Positions 23,336 to 35,900 of a stretch of 64,000 nt of DNA are shown here, piece by piece. A program made the position numbers and the translations under genes. The notes under the pieces are model-generated. The model did no database searches. It was not told the origin of the DNA and saw only the letters and a list, made by a program, of their open reading frames with translations. Each line of letters starts with the position of its first letter. Positions within the stretch are counted from its first letter, which is position 1. This DNA comes from Talinum fruticosum (taxonomy: Eukaryota; Streptophyta; Magnoliopsida; Caryophyllales; Talinaceae): assembly GCA_021018815.1 (NCBI GenBank), contig JAITYX010000033.1, forward strand, positions 4,458,001 to 4,522,000. The letters are read 5' to 3'.

Positions 23336-26290
23336 TCATTTGATCACTTTTTGAGGGACGAACTTGAGTTCGAATTCGATAGCCTGACGAGTCCATCGTG
23401 CTATCTTACTACCGATATTCGGTTGCTCAAGTATGTACTTAATAGGATCCATAGGTGCTAATACATGTACCGTATGAGCTAATATGTAGTATCTAAGCTT
23501 CTTGGTAGCCCGGACTAATGCCAATGATGTCTTCTCTAATGGTGTGTATCTAGTCTCATAATCCAGGAACTTCTTGCTTAGATAGTAGATTGCATGTTCT
23601 TCTTTCCCGTCTCATTGAGCTTGAAGACTCGAGTATGATCGACTAACCCCTTGAATGTGTTTTGATTTCATGCATTCATCTAACTTTAGGATAAAGCAAG
23701 AAGCATCCTAAAAGAAATTCATTTAACTAAGTCATATGCTTTACAATTCATCATTTCAATATGACTTATTCTTGATCGAACTCGGACTCGGATCTAACCC
23801 ACTCGTAACTCATATTCGACCCACTTAGTCGGACTCGGACATTTAGTTTGCCTACGCTATTATTTGTTTAATTATGCGTAATTGTAAAATGTCCGTATTA
23901 CTCTTGTGCCCATTAAGATTGAATGATTTATTTATGAGTTTTAGCATATCTAGAATCCGAGTATATTGAATATTAGACTTGAAATATTCCATATTAATAG
24001 ATTAAGGTAATTAGTCATTAAATGCTTTATTTAGAGTAATCCTTATCTAATTATGAACCAAAGTATATTTATACTTTGAGAACCATTGTGCTTAATGTTT
24101 TTGCAGGTTTTTCTAATGTCAATTATCCGAAGAAAAAGCAAAAGCAAAAGGCTTCGACCGTTAAAGCACTCGCCGGACAAAAAGTTGGAATTTCTAGAAA
24201 ATTTACAAAAGCTGGTAAAAGAGTTGTTGGAAGCTAGGACCAAGGAACAACGGTTATTTCAAGGTGGTCCATAAATCCGAGTGACTCGGACTATCCGTTA
24301 CAACGGCTAGTTGACTCGGACAGCTTCAACGAGAAAGACGTTGGAGGCACAACGGCTATCTCTTCAAGCGCGACTATTTATAGAAGCCTTAGCACAAGAT
24401 TTCAACGGACGAATGGAAGAAAAAGAGAGGCCATATTAAACATCTTCTCTAGCATACAACTCCCAAACTGTAATTCTAATATTCCGAGTTGTATTTTTCT
24501 CGAGTCGGTTGTATTGCAATTCCTACTACTCTTCTACTCTTTCTCTCCGACTGAGTTGTAAAGGTTACCTCAACTCGGTTGTCCCAAACTGTAAAGGTTA
24601 CCTCGGTTTGGAAGTACCGAGTTAGATAAGGGAACTTCTAACCCTGGGAAAAATTGGAGGATCCCAAGTTGATAAGGTAACTTCAACTTGGAAGTACTAG
24701 GTCGATCGGATAAGGTAAATTCGAGCTCGGGAAAATTGTAATAGATTTGTTTGGGAACAAATCGGGTAGTCATATTCATTGTAATTGAGGATTCAATTAG
24801 TGGATTTGACTTGGTGTCCGGATTGACACTCGTCCGTGGTTTTCTCGCCCGGGAGGGTTTCCACGTATATCCGAGTTTACACTTTTCCGAGTCCAATCTA
24901 GACTCGGAATGCATTCTGTCTCTATTCTCGTGCAAAAGAGTTTGATTTTCTCAAAAATCTTCCGTCACCCTATTCACCCCCTCTAGGGTGACTTAACTTC
25001 TCCCCGAGCAAACCTTCGAGCTAACATGGCTCACATGGCTGTCTCCGTTGTGGTGAGATATAGAAGTAAAGGTTTCCCTAGTTGGGGTGGAACTAACACG
25101 GGAGGATTAGCCAGGTATTCCGTAACCTTCTCGAATGCTTTTTGGCACTCGGTATCACAAATGGGCTCAAATCCTTTCTTTAATTTCTTAAAAATGGGTT
25201 CACACACCATAGTCAATTTTTATATGAAACGACTAATGTACTATAAACGTCCTAGGAAACCCCTTATCTCTTTTTCTCGTTCTCGGTGGGGGCATCTCCT
25301 GAATGGCTTTGATCTTGGATGGATCAACTTCAATTCCTCTAAGACTAACAACATAGCCTAATAGTTTACCAACAGGTCACTCCAAAGGCACACTTTTGAG
25401 GATTAAGGCGCATGTTGTACTTCCTAAGTCTATAGAAGAATTTTCTCGGGTTGGGTAAGTGCCCTGCCCTATCCTTATATTTTATGATCATATCATCTAC
25501 GTAGACTTCAGCTTCTTTATGGATCATATCATATCATGCAGTAATGTTGTTGTTGTTTTTTGATATATTACATCAGCATTTTTAGCCCAAATGGCACCAC
25601 CACATAACAATAAGTTCCCTCTTGACCGATGAAGGTCATCTTCTCCATATCTTCTTCAACCATCTTTACTTGATTATACCCAAGCATAACCATTCATGAA
25701 CGAGGGCAAAGCACAACCCACTGTATTATCTACCGGAAGATCAATATGAGGCAACGGAAATCATCTTTAGGACAGGCCTTGTTTAAATCTCTCGAAGTTG
25801 ACGCACATGCAAACTCTGCCATCTTTCTTTAAGACTCGAAACTATGTTTGCTACCCACCGAGGATAGTGAACTACCTTAATGAACCTAGCCTCTAACCGC
25901 TTCGAACCTCTTCTTTAATCTTCAGAGCCCATTCTCGGTTTTATCCTCCTCAACTTCTACTTCATCGGCTTAGCATCCTCATAAAGCGGAATTTTGTGTT
26001 CTCGCTATACTCGAATCTATACCGGCATGGCTTTGTAGGACCATGCAAAGACATTGATAAATTATGTAAGGAGCGAAGTGAATTGCTTATGCTCTTCCGG
26101 ATCCAAAGTTTTCCCAATCTTAACTTCCGGAGGTTGATCATCCGACCCCAGATTAATTGTTATTGTTTCCTCTATTATTAGAGAGCGATTTTCATGATCT
26201 TCCATAACTTTTATTAATTCTTTAGGAATTTGTTGTTCATCATTAGAGGCAAAATAATTAAGAGCAAGAGGAGGCAAGGGATAAGCGGAA
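23336..26290 (-). pseudogene. pol: Tat element reverse transcriptase and first RNase H, split by a solo LTR
   Basis: From right to left: the pre-RT linker with ETITINLGSDDQ..EVKIGKTLDPEE (26062-26277), decayed finger and palm regions, and the catalytic YVDD motif (TACGTAGATGAT, coded by 25492-25503). Then come the connection with KKGFEPICDTECQKAFEKV and LLYLTTTETAM (25031-25216). After the inserted LTR (23622-25017) follows RNase H with YYLSKKFLDYETRYTPLEK and PIKYILEQP..IGSKIARW (23336-23610). RT and RNase H copy RNA to DNA. Many stops occur, although YVDD itself survives. Confidence 0.85.
23622..25017 (+). repeat. Solo Sirevirus-like LTR (copy C, 1.40 kb) inside the Tat RNase H
   Basis: It begins TGAAGACTCGAG at 23622 and ends CAAACCTTC at 25017, flanked by GAGCT at 23617-23621 and 25018-25022, a perfect 5-bp target duplication. 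It has a TATA-like box (TATTTATA, 24375-24382) and the CACCCTA...CTAGGGTG block (24966-24990). No internal Copia sequence adjoins, so it is the product of LTR-LTR recombination. The short frames inside are not genes. Confidence 0.88.
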
Positions 26291-26427
26291 GGTTCACTTT
26301 ATTGAATAAAGCAACAAGTACATCAGACTCGAAACAAAATTAGAAATGACAGAATTAGGAAAAGAACTAGAAACAACGAAGGAGAAGTACAAGCCCTAGC
26401 ACTAGACTCGGAGGATGCGTTCCTAAG

Positions 26428-27640
26428 CTAACAAAGAAATTCCTGGTCCTCCTCAACGTCATTCCAAGTAACATGCTTGGATCCTTCAACATCTACGTTG
26501 ATGATGAACCTGGACGGATCGAACTGTGGGTGCAACATAGCTCGTGATAGTACCAAAATCGAGTTCCCTTCTAGATTACCTTCTTGGCCGAACAGGAGAA
26601 CGAAAAGATTGTTTTTCGGTGAGATTGGTCCGATCTGATGTGGACTGTCCCCCTTCAAGGAGGTAAAGTGCCTCCTTTTCCAGAATATAACAATCATTGA
26701 AAATCTCGAGAACAGGTACTAGGATGTCTTTTTCCTTGATATAGTAGGGCCCAAGAAAACCATAATAAGCGAAGTTATCTCCTTCTCTTAGAAACTGCCT
26801 ATTCAAAGTATAAGGAAAGAGCTTAATAGAGCGGATCGTGTGTGGTACAGTCTTCTTTATTTGAATTTCCCACTTAGCTTGCGCTATATCCTTAGCAGTA
26901 GGTTAATAACCTAGTTCGAAGTTATAGTTATTAGTGGGTTCAAGGGGTGGAAAAATAAGGTGGTATGCCCTTCGGCTGCAAGCAAGACCTGGAAAATACC
27001 CTTTCTTCCTAAGCATCGAGTGGACAGTAGGGTTGCCATAAGGGTTAATGGTAAAAGGTGCTTCATCCCTTTCTAAGGCAACGAACGGTTTCAAATCCAT
27101 ACAATTCTTCATTATTGGCATCAAGCTTAATCTCCACTACAAACTCCTTGGAAGTGATAGTAGCATAGAGATTATCCCCATTGACGATTATGACTTGACC
27201 TTTAATGATTATCTTGACTTTTTGATGTAGTGTAGACGGCACTCGCTCGATGATCATGCAACCAAGGATGTCCTAGAAGCTGATTGAAAGTAGCTAGGAC
27301 ATCTAAAACTTGGAATTCGATATTCCTCTCCATTGGCCCTATATTGATTGGCAAGGTCACTTTTCCCAAGACTGTTCTTTTAGAATTATCATAGACTCAA
27401 AGATGGACAGTTTGTTTAGAGAGTTGTTGCTCCCCGATCCTAAGCTTCTAGCAGCTTCTCCGAGCACATACGTTTCATCGTTGATCCATTATCTACGAAG
27501 GTTAGGGGAACAAACTTGTTAATGCAAGTTATAATTAAGTAAAGGGCATTGTTATGTGCAATAACTTCTTCCGGGACATCCTTTTGAGCAAAGGTAATGG
27601 TGTCATCCCCACTATTAACCAATCCTACTACTTCCTCTGG
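26428..27640 (-). pseudogene. pol: Tat element protease region and linker, broken
   Basis: The retropepsin-like part (27440-27622) reads INKFVPLTFVDNGSTMKRM, with DNGS in place of the catalytic DTG/DSG triad. It is followed by VPSTLHQKVKIIIKGQVIIV (27063-27257), which flanks the protease in Tat-type polyproteins, and by MLRKKGYFPGLACSRRAYHL (26903-27124). The frames at 26428-26806 belong to the linker towards RT. Stops separate all pieces. Retropepsin would process the polyprotein. Confidence 0.7.
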
Positions 27641-28566
27641 CGTTGTTTCAGGAGAAACTTCAATCTTGCTAAGCGCATGAACTAAAGCTTATTTATGTTT
27701 CCGGAAAGCGGATATTAGTTGCCGATTGAGATATCGGCTTTAAATTTTTGAGTTGCTTAAGGATTGGGTCTTCTTCCTTTATAACTTCATGCTTTTTGGG
27801 GCTTCCTAAGTCTGTTGTGGACCCAAGGATGCATTATTCCGTCCGAATCTAGTAAAAACTGAATTGCAAGACTCTTAGTGTTTCCCAAAAGTCTTCTTTT
27901 TCCAAGGGTGGTGTGCCCCGTAAGTCGTCACTATCATCGTCGTTATTATTTTGTGTTTCATAAACATCTTCTTCATCACTTACCCATAGCCCCGGACTTC
28001 TAGATCTAACAGAGGTAAACTAAGAAGTGGTTTTGACTTGATAACATCTTGGATAAAAATAGATGGATCCTATTGACTGGAGTGGGTTCAGTGAAAATAG
28101 CTAAGGTGCCACTAGAGGGATTTTTATTATTGATTAGTTTCTAAGCAGCCTTAGGCAAAGGTAGTTGGCCATTTTGAAACATGTTTTCTAGTTTGTTCTT
28201 GAATGTCCAACATCTGTTCAGTATCATGTCCTCGTGCACGATGGTATTTGTAAAATTTTCCGCGTCCCAATTTTTGGATTGTTTCACGATTTCGATTCCG
28301 CTCTAATATGTGGCAATTCTATCTTCCCTTTTTCCAAGAGATGGTCAAGAGCTTTGGTGTAAGTAGTATCAATAGGAGTGTAGTCCGTATACCTGTTGAG
28401 GGCATTGACATCTCGCACCCCTGCTAGCATTGCTAGTATTGGAGGTTTTCTTATCCTTGGAATGATAATTACCTCTATATCTAGTTGCGACTTTTGTGGT
28501 CGTGCTAGACAGCTCTTCTTCTATCAATAAACCAAGTATCTCTAAGGGTTGAAAAGTTCATCATGG

Positions 28567-29601
28567 TTAGAAATTTGAGGTGCTGATTGTAATTGGGTGA
28601 AGGTTCTTTACAATGATTTGAACTTGGTCCTTCTCGGAGGGTCGATCAACCATATGGGCTGCCTTTACTCTCCATCTAGTAAGAAAATCCGTGAAATTTT
28701 CCTTCTTGCCTTGCTTGATTAATTCTAAGTCTCTAAGAGTAATAGGTAAATCATTGTTATAGGAGTATTGATGGAGGAACTCCTTACACAGATCTGTCCA
28801 ATTGGCGACCTCGCGTGGGTCAACCGCATTGTACCACTTCATTACATCAGTATCAAATGTCCAAGGGAAGATAATATGGTAAGTGTCTTCGGGAATGTTC
28901 TTGAGAGTCATTGCTCCTAAGAAGTTGCATACATAATGATGGGGATTCTCGAAACCTTTGAATTTGATATCGGGCATGGTAAACTTCGGTTGTAGTTTAC
29001 CCTTAGGGATTGAAGTGAATCCCTTATGATCAAAGTAATGATAATTGAACATGGATGACTCCATCAACATCCACTATATCTTATCTAAACGAGAATCAGG
29101 CTGAGATTTGGATTCGGGTTTAGGGGATTTGCATTTAGGACTACTTAGAGGAGACAAAACTGGTGGAGGTGGCACAATCAAGGTTGTTTCCCTTCTCAAA
29201 CGTTCAGCTTCTTCAACCTCTTCCCTCTTTTGACGCTCAACTTCCTTATCTCTCTTACTAGCCTCAATAGTCCTTATGATAGTCTTAAGATCCTTTGATA
29301 TAGATAATATTTGTTCTTCTTGATCGTTCAACCTGGTTTCCATCTTAGCTTCTCATTGAGTAAACCGAGGTTAGGATACTCGCTCCGATTTAGGATCCAT
29401 TGAAAGGGAACTCTTTTTAAGTACTGTCTTAGAATAAGGAGTAGATTGTGACGGTGTGGTATGCACTAAAGCTTGTCGCATCGATGTAAACCATGGAGTA
29501 GAAAGAAAGGAAGATGTGTCGGACTCCTTGATGAAATGTTCTAATCTTTTAGAGCTCGGATTCCAACGATACTCGGCTGCCGTAGACTTCCTATTTTGCA
29601 A
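28567..29601 (-). pseudogene. gag: Tat element gag, broken by a single TAG in the best-preserved part
   Basis: The minus strand reads an N-terminal segment (29371-29601), a coiled-coil, Lys/Glu-rich region with a Pro-rich linker (29074-29343), then a TAG at 29074-29076. It continues in frame as the capsid-like Retrotrans_gag core, 28567-29070: GFENPHHYVCNFLGAMTLKN, IIFPWTFDTDVMKWYNAVDP, TDLCKEFLHQYSYN and ENFTDFLTRWRVKAAHMVDR. Gag forms the particle. The 167-residue core is one of the longest open frames in the element. A Cys/His knuckle was not found downstream; frames decay below 28560. Confidence 0.85.
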
Positions 29602-29867
29602 CCCAAAGGATGAGATTTAGGACCATGTGAGAGAAGATCGCTTTTAGGAGGAAGGGACTTAAGCGTAAGACCCGAAGAAACTAGGGATGCTTTTATTTAG
29701 ATGCACATAAAGAAAGCAATGATGATATAATGCATGACTTAATTGAGATGATAATCTAATAAATGGATGACCCTTAAAGAAAAGATGCTTTCTATATGAT
29801 AATGCATTTCCCTACTTGAGTTGAATTCTGAACTAGATGCAAAATGAGAAGGAATAGATCTATCTAC

Positions 29868-30170
29868 ATGAGATGGTTTTATTTTGGTTAATGCATACGG
29901 ACTCACCTAATATGAGATGATTTTATTAGGCTAATGCAAATGGGCTCACCTAGTATGAGATGTAAATGGGCTCACCTAATATGAGATGCAAATGTACTAA
30001 CCTAATATGAGATGATTTTATTTAGCTAGTGCAAATGGACTCACATAATATGAGATGATTTTATTTGGCTAATGTAAATGGACTCACCTAGTATGAGATG
30101 ATTTTATTTGGCTAATGCAAATGGACTCACCTAGTATGAGATGATTTTATTTGGCTAATGCAAGTGGAGA
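29868..30170. repeat. Tandem repeats of about 43 bp in the Tat leader
   Basis: Units share GAGATGATTTTATTTGGCTA followed by ATGCAAATGGACTCACCTAGTAT, with about six full copies and two short ones of roughly 26 bp (near 29955-30005) that lack the T-rich part. The last two full units are nearly identical and the outer ones are more diverged. The array lies between the LTR and gag, on the leader side. Confidence 0.85.
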
Positions 30171-30922
30171 ATGAGAATGTAAAAGAATGAAAAGGACTAG
30201 ACAATAAGAGAAGGGGACTTTCAGTAAGTCCCTTTCATAAATAGCCATTACTTAGGCTATTAAAAGGGAAAATTTGAAATGACATGGAAGTGCAAGAAGG
30301 GACCATCCTAATAGGAAAAGGAATTTCGACTTTTGGCTAAATGCACATAATGGACCGACTCTAGGAAATTCATTAGAGTATTTTATTTTCACCAATGCAA
30401 GGGTCTAATCAGCACTCCTCACCTATCCCTAAAGGCTCACAAGCGTAAGATTAAATCTAAAACACACACTCATTCAAGCATGCTCATAAAGTCCGGGTGA
30501 CACCTAAAAGTCCAAAAGTTCTATGGTTAAAGAGTTCAAGAGTTTGGATACATGGCGACACGTAGTCTAAGAATTTGGTCCCCCATAGGTTGCACGGATA
30601 AGGATACCAATCAGAATTCTCAATGTCTCTTGGTGACCAAAGGGTTTAGCCTAAGAGTGCGTGCTACGAGGGAGGAGGTACCGTTTCCTCAGGCAATCAA
30701 GCCTAGTTGGGCCAGCCTAAAGGAACCAAGTGGGGACCTCTCTCAAAAAGGGTAAGTAGGGGTATAGTAAAGTCTTCCTAGAGGTCAAAAACAATATTTA
30801 AACTAGTTCAAAGGTTGTTAAAAGTAGGAAGTCTAATGCAAGCACATTATAAAAATACACTACTTAAATTTTCAAGTTTCGCCCTTTTAATAAATGATTT
30901 ATCCTCGGTGGAGTGGCCACTC
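30171..30922 (-). other. Tat element leader and primer-binding site
   Basis: Non-coding leader between the 5' LTR and gag. The reverse complement of 30900-30919 begins TGGCCACTCCACCGAGGAT, a degraded version of the TGGCGACTCC primer site seen intact at 9599-9618. The + strand frame at 30552-30755 has no recognisable product. Confidence 0.65.
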
Positions 30923-32725
30923 GTAGGAACCGCCGCGACCAGGGCTCGCCAAGCTTCCCCACCATGTGTCGGATCTCTTTTTTTAAGGATTGATTTTGAA
31001 GATGGTTTTAGAAAGTGGATTTTGGAATGTGGGGATGAACCTTTTATTAAGATTTCGAATTTTATTTAATCCGATTTAAAGCGAAATAAGTAAAGTTTAA
31101 TGGCAGTTTTAATAACCTTTTTATTTTAGTAATTATTCTTAGAATTCTCGAGATCTTATTTTTTAATTAAGGAATAAATAAAGCTAGGGTTTCGGTCATG
31201 CTCGTGAGGCTTTAGGGCCGGACCGGTGTGAAAACACCAATCTAGACCGAAGCCTCACTCGCCGACCACCCAAGACAGGCGACAACCTATGCCGGACATA
31301 GGTAGGCGCCGACCGCAGGCAGGGGCTGATGGAGTCGGCCTTGGCCTCTGCCCGGTGGGCAAATCCGGAACCTCGACTCATTGTTCCTGCAACCACAAAA
31401 CACCGAGATGCAAATTTGAATAGAACAAAATGTAAAGTAAGGGAATCGCCAATCAATTTTTGGGAAAGAAAAACTAATAAAAACAAAAATAAAGATTTGC
31501 TCTCTCGATCTTAGATGGGAAAACTAATACCGAAAAAGGCTAAAAATGACTCCTTCGGTCTTTGAACCAAAAAATGGATTCGGGGCGAGGGTACGAAACG
31601 TAGGGACAAACCCTTTTTGTTCCGCTCGTCGAAGACGATCATTACTAGTTCGAGTAGTGAATTAAAATGATATCAAACAAATGAGCAAGCAAGCATGCGA
31701 AGCAAAATTAAAAGCAAACAAACATAATAAAGAAAGCGAAAAAGCGAGAAATAAAAGAATTACATCGGTCGGGAAGAAATAAAAGAGCTATTACATCTCT
31801 TCAACCACAATATGGAAAGCGATAAAAATCATGAAAGTAAATAAACCGTACGAAAGGCTGAAAAATTGCCCTCAAGTTGTCCCACCTTGCTAATCTAGAT
31901 TTCCACACTTGGATCTCTCAATGCAACGGCGGCAAGTAAAAGAAAAGGGCTTGTGTTTGTGAGATATGTACATAGGGTATGGTAATGATCGGTTGAATAA
32001 GTGCCCAAAGATCGGAATAATTGAATATTCTTTAGCTCTTTGCACGGATTCAACGGTTGATGGCAATAATTAGACGAATGCTTAAGATTGGTTATGATAG
32101 AGTGATGTTTAGATGAAAGTATTCCGGTTAACTTTCTGCAGCGTGATCGGAAAGGGATAAAACCGGACGGCGAGTGCCAACTAACCAGGAGCCGTAGGGT
32201 TTCGTGCCCTAGTTGTGTCTCCAAGTACTCTCCAAGCCAAAACACAGCATTCCACTTAATGCTTCAAGAAGGTACGTGCCGGCCATGACGTCGTTCGAGG
32301 GGAAAGCTTCTAGTCTCGTGTGGACTGTCTTGTGAAGCTTAAACGCAATACTTCAATGCTCCCGATCATGAAATGTAACGTTTTAACGTTGTCTTCGAGT
32401 CTTCGACTCCTTGTACTCGGATAAAAGTATAATGCAGTACTCTTGAACTTAGAATTTCCTAACACACGAGCATCGGACTCGACAATCTCTAAAGGCTTGG
32501 CCCGGTTCTTGGATGGTCCAAAAGCAAGAGGATTTGTGGACCGACCTAAGTTAAAAGGTTGTTTATTTGGTGGTGGGGGTTTTTGTGGTTTACTAGCTTA
32601 TGTTGCACCAATCGATCACAGTCCAAGATCCGGATCCTCGAACAAGACTCGGGATTATCATCATCGGGCCAACAAATAAAAATACGAAATAAAGGGATGA
32701 AGGACGACACTTTTAGGTGTCTATA
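30923..32725 (-). repeat. Tat element 5' LTR (1.80 kb), promoter segment deleted
   Basis: It aligns with the 3' LTR throughout except for about 150 bases (15502-15651 in the 3' LTR) that are absent at about 32147. The missing piece contains the CTCTATTTATAGG TATA segment. The short direct repeat GAT bounds the gap. The outer end reads GGTGTCTATA, mutated from CTACA, and is followed by the ACATC target duplication. Confidence 0.88.
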
Positions 32726-32878
32726 ACATCATATCGGACGGATTTGAAGAGAAACTTACTCACCCAAGTACCAACGAAAACTAAATGGACCCTCGAAGAT
32801 GACACGTCTCTCACTCAACTCTCTAACAACCCGGAATCATGGAGGGATTTTATTAGGCTATCAAGGATTAAAGTTAGC
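32726..32878 (-). pseudogene. PMD-type pseudogene, upstream exon separated by the Tat insertion
   Basis: The minus strand reads an exon that begins after a GGAAG acceptor: ANFNP, ELSERRVIFEGPFSFRWYLGE and VSLQIR. This matches ANLHPWAQ, ELSKRRILFEGPFGFCWYLAE and VTPQIR of the PMD gene at 17940-18075. It runs into the ACATC duplication at 32726-32730 and resumes at 14238 with the reading frame kept (RYDVWPPYVTNDLPQTMFYF across the junction). A stop follows WYLGE. Upstream exons are missing; a LINE lies there instead. Confidence 0.78.
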
Positions 32879-32939
32879 CTTCCACAATAAGATGAGAATA
32901 ACAAATTAATATAAAGGAGCTTTTAGCAAGCCTGACTAA

Positions 32940-35900
32940 TCAAGTTAGATGACACCAACCTAGCAATGGCCCGGACCACATGGTCGAGGTTTGTGATTTA
33001 GGGCTAGTGGATATCAACATCCAAAACAAAAAATACACATGGTCAACGTCCAACTGCGCCAGACAAAATTGATAGATTCATGGTCACTCATGATTGGCTT
33101 GCAGCCTTTTCAACTTATTTGCTTATTGTCCCGAAAAGCTCCTTTCCGACCATCCAGCTATCGTCCTAGACATGGAAGTTGAAGACAATGGTCCAAAACC
33201 ATTCGGATCACTTAATTGTTGGCTATCACACCCGGGTTTCAAGAAGCTCATTCAACATGAATGGCATAATCTGCAAAGTCTACCTGCAGATAAAAAACTC
33301 ACTACCATAAAAAATCCTATCAAGGCCTAGAATAAAAGCTGTGTTTGGTGATATTGACAAAAAGTTAAAATCACTCCGAGTTGAACGGAAGATTGATGAC
33401 ATTGTCATTTTTCCGACCTAAATGGTATGCAACTAGCAAGGAAACATGCTCTTGAATCGCAACAGTGGAAATGGGTGGGGAGGAAGGAGAGATTATGGAA
33501 GCAATTATCCAGGTGCCAACACTTGAAAGAAGGGGATAGGAACACCAAGTATTTCCATGCAAAAGCAAGCTTAAGGAGAAACACCAACCTTATTTCTAGC
33601 TTGGTTGTTAATGATACAACTATCACAAAGATGGTAGGCATCAAAGAACATATTGTCCATTATTATAAAGCCCTATACACAAGCCAAGATCCTCTCCCAA
33701 TGGAGTTATCTTCTTTCAACCTTCAAGGTTTATCTACAAAGCAAAGTCAGTCTTTGGAAATCTCGATGAATCGAAGAAGAAATCAAAGCTACGGTTTGGA
33801 ATTATGACCCCTCAAAGGCCCAAGGCTATGATGGTTTCAATTTAAAATTTGTCAAATCTATGTGGGATAAAATTGGAGGTGATGTAGTGGCTTTTGTTCA
33901 AGGCTTTTTCTCAACGGGTTCTCTCCCCCTTGAGTCAATACAACTTGGATCACTTTGCTGCCAAAGAAGACTGCTGCTAAGGAAGTTGGAGACTATAGAC
34001 TCATAAGTATGGTAGGTTGTCTTTATAAAATAATCTCCAAGGTCCTAACAAGTGGGCTCAAGGAGGTTATGCCTCTTTTAGTGGGGGAAAACCAAACGAC
34101 TTTCATTACGGGTAGACAAATACCCGATGGTGCCCTTGTTTCAAATGAAATTATTTCTTGGCTACGTAAATCTAGGAAGCCAGGGGCATTTTTGAAGATT
34201 GACTTCTAAAAGGCCTATGATACGGTAGATTGGTTCTTTTTGGATTGTGTGCTTTAGGAGATGGGGTTTGACATAACGTGGAGAGGATGGATTAGAGCTT
34301 ATCTCTCCATAGCTTCCATCTCGGTGCTTATAAATGGAACTCCTACAACCCCATTTCAAATGAAGAGAGGCCTATGTCAAGGAGACCCACTCTCTCCCTT
34401 TCTTTTTTTCTGGTGGCGAGAGGTCCCGAGTAGACTACTACACACGAGCAAGCTCTAACGGGCTTTTTAAGGGTCTTTCGATTGGAGGAACTAAGGTGTA
34501 GGTGTCTCACCTCTAATCTGCGGATGACACCCTAATCTTGTGTGAAGCAAACTTGGAGTATCTTAGCAAAATAAAGAACTTACTACAAGCATTTCAAGTT
34601 GTGTCCGGGCTCTTGATTTTAGGAAAAAGTAAAGAGTTGGAAGCAAGAAGCCATTGCACTACTCGAGCTGCTCCCAACTCCATCTACCACTTATGTACCT
34701 AGGCTTTCACTTGGGGGTCTCAATGAGGAAGGTAAGCTCCTAGAATCCTATCTTGTAAAAGATCCACAGTAAGCTATCTTGTTGGAAAGCAAAAACACTT
34801 CCAAGAGCAGGTAGATTGGTGCTTATTAAATCGGTGCTTGATAGCTTACCTCTATACTACCTATCTCTATTTAAGATGCCAAAGGCAGTGGCAAACAAAA
34901 TCATCCAAATCCAGCGAAGGTTTCTTTGGGCGGGAGACAAGGAGGGGGCATTTTCTCGCTCCATTTAAATGGGAGGTAGTTCAATTACCTACGTCATGGG
35001 AGGACTGGGAGTGGGAGATATTATCATGAAAAATGCATGTCTTCTTTTTAAATGATGGTGGAGGTTTTCATCGGAAAAACAGGTTATGTAGCTCAAAGTG
35101 GTGAATTCAATCCACAATGAGCACTCGTAATTTTGCTCTTCCAAAAAGGATTACACTAAAAATGGGGAAACTTGGAGCAATATATCCTTAAATTGGGGCT
35201 GGAAGTTTCACTAGAGGAGCAGATCTTCTTCAAAGAATTACAAATCGAGATTGGGAATGGGGCTACGATTCAATTCGGGTAGACCATTGGATTGGAGATG
35301 TTCCATTGAAAACCACCTTCCCAATCCTATACAAATTGTCAACACGAAACATGAAAGAGTGTTCAATATGGGTTGGCATCATGGATTTACTTAGAGATGG
35401 ATTTTGGGGTGGAAAAGCCAACTCGAATCACCAACAACAAATCGCCTTGTCGGATATACAACAACTCTTGCAATTGAAAAGCCCAATTCTTGATAAGAAA
35501 GTGGAATTGGACCTCGGAGAGGGCTTAACGATGGCTTCACTTTTGGTGGCAGCCATGTCGAGAAAGCTCATATGGTGGGGGTCGACACTCTGTAGCAACG
35601 ACGGTCCGGAGGAAGATGGTGCCCCAAAGGTCAAATTCATGGTGTGGCTAGGGATGGTGGGAAAACTTTACACAAAGTTAGTCGTGTTTATGAAAGGAAT
35701 TATATAAGCTCATGAAGTTTTTGTGTCTTTTGTGGTTGGTGCCCAAAATCCATAGACCCATCCTGTCAAGCTATCAAGTAGCTTGGAGAATATGGGTTTC
35801 AATAACTCAATCTTGGAGTTTTCACCTTATTATTCTAAGCACTTTGTGGGGGTTGTTCGAGTCGTGGAGTGATATGAAGATAAATGATAATTTTGTAAAA

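Larger units (their letters stand above)
14244..32725 (-). mobile_element. Tat/Ogre-type Ty3-Gypsy retrotransposon, 18.5 kb, both LTRs
   Basis: The boundaries are set by ACATC direct repeats at 14239-14243 and 32726-32730, with LTRs just inside. On the minus strand the order is 5' LTR (30923-32725), primer site, long leader with tandem repeats, gag, protease, RT, RNase H, second RNase H, integrase, two opposite-strand genes, purine tract and 3' LTR (14244-16233). The second RNase H after the first and the tRNA-Arg-type primer site place it in the Tat lineage. Size without the solo-LTR insertion is about 17.1 kb. Every ORF carries stops and the LTRs differ visibly, so it is old. Confidence 0.9.
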
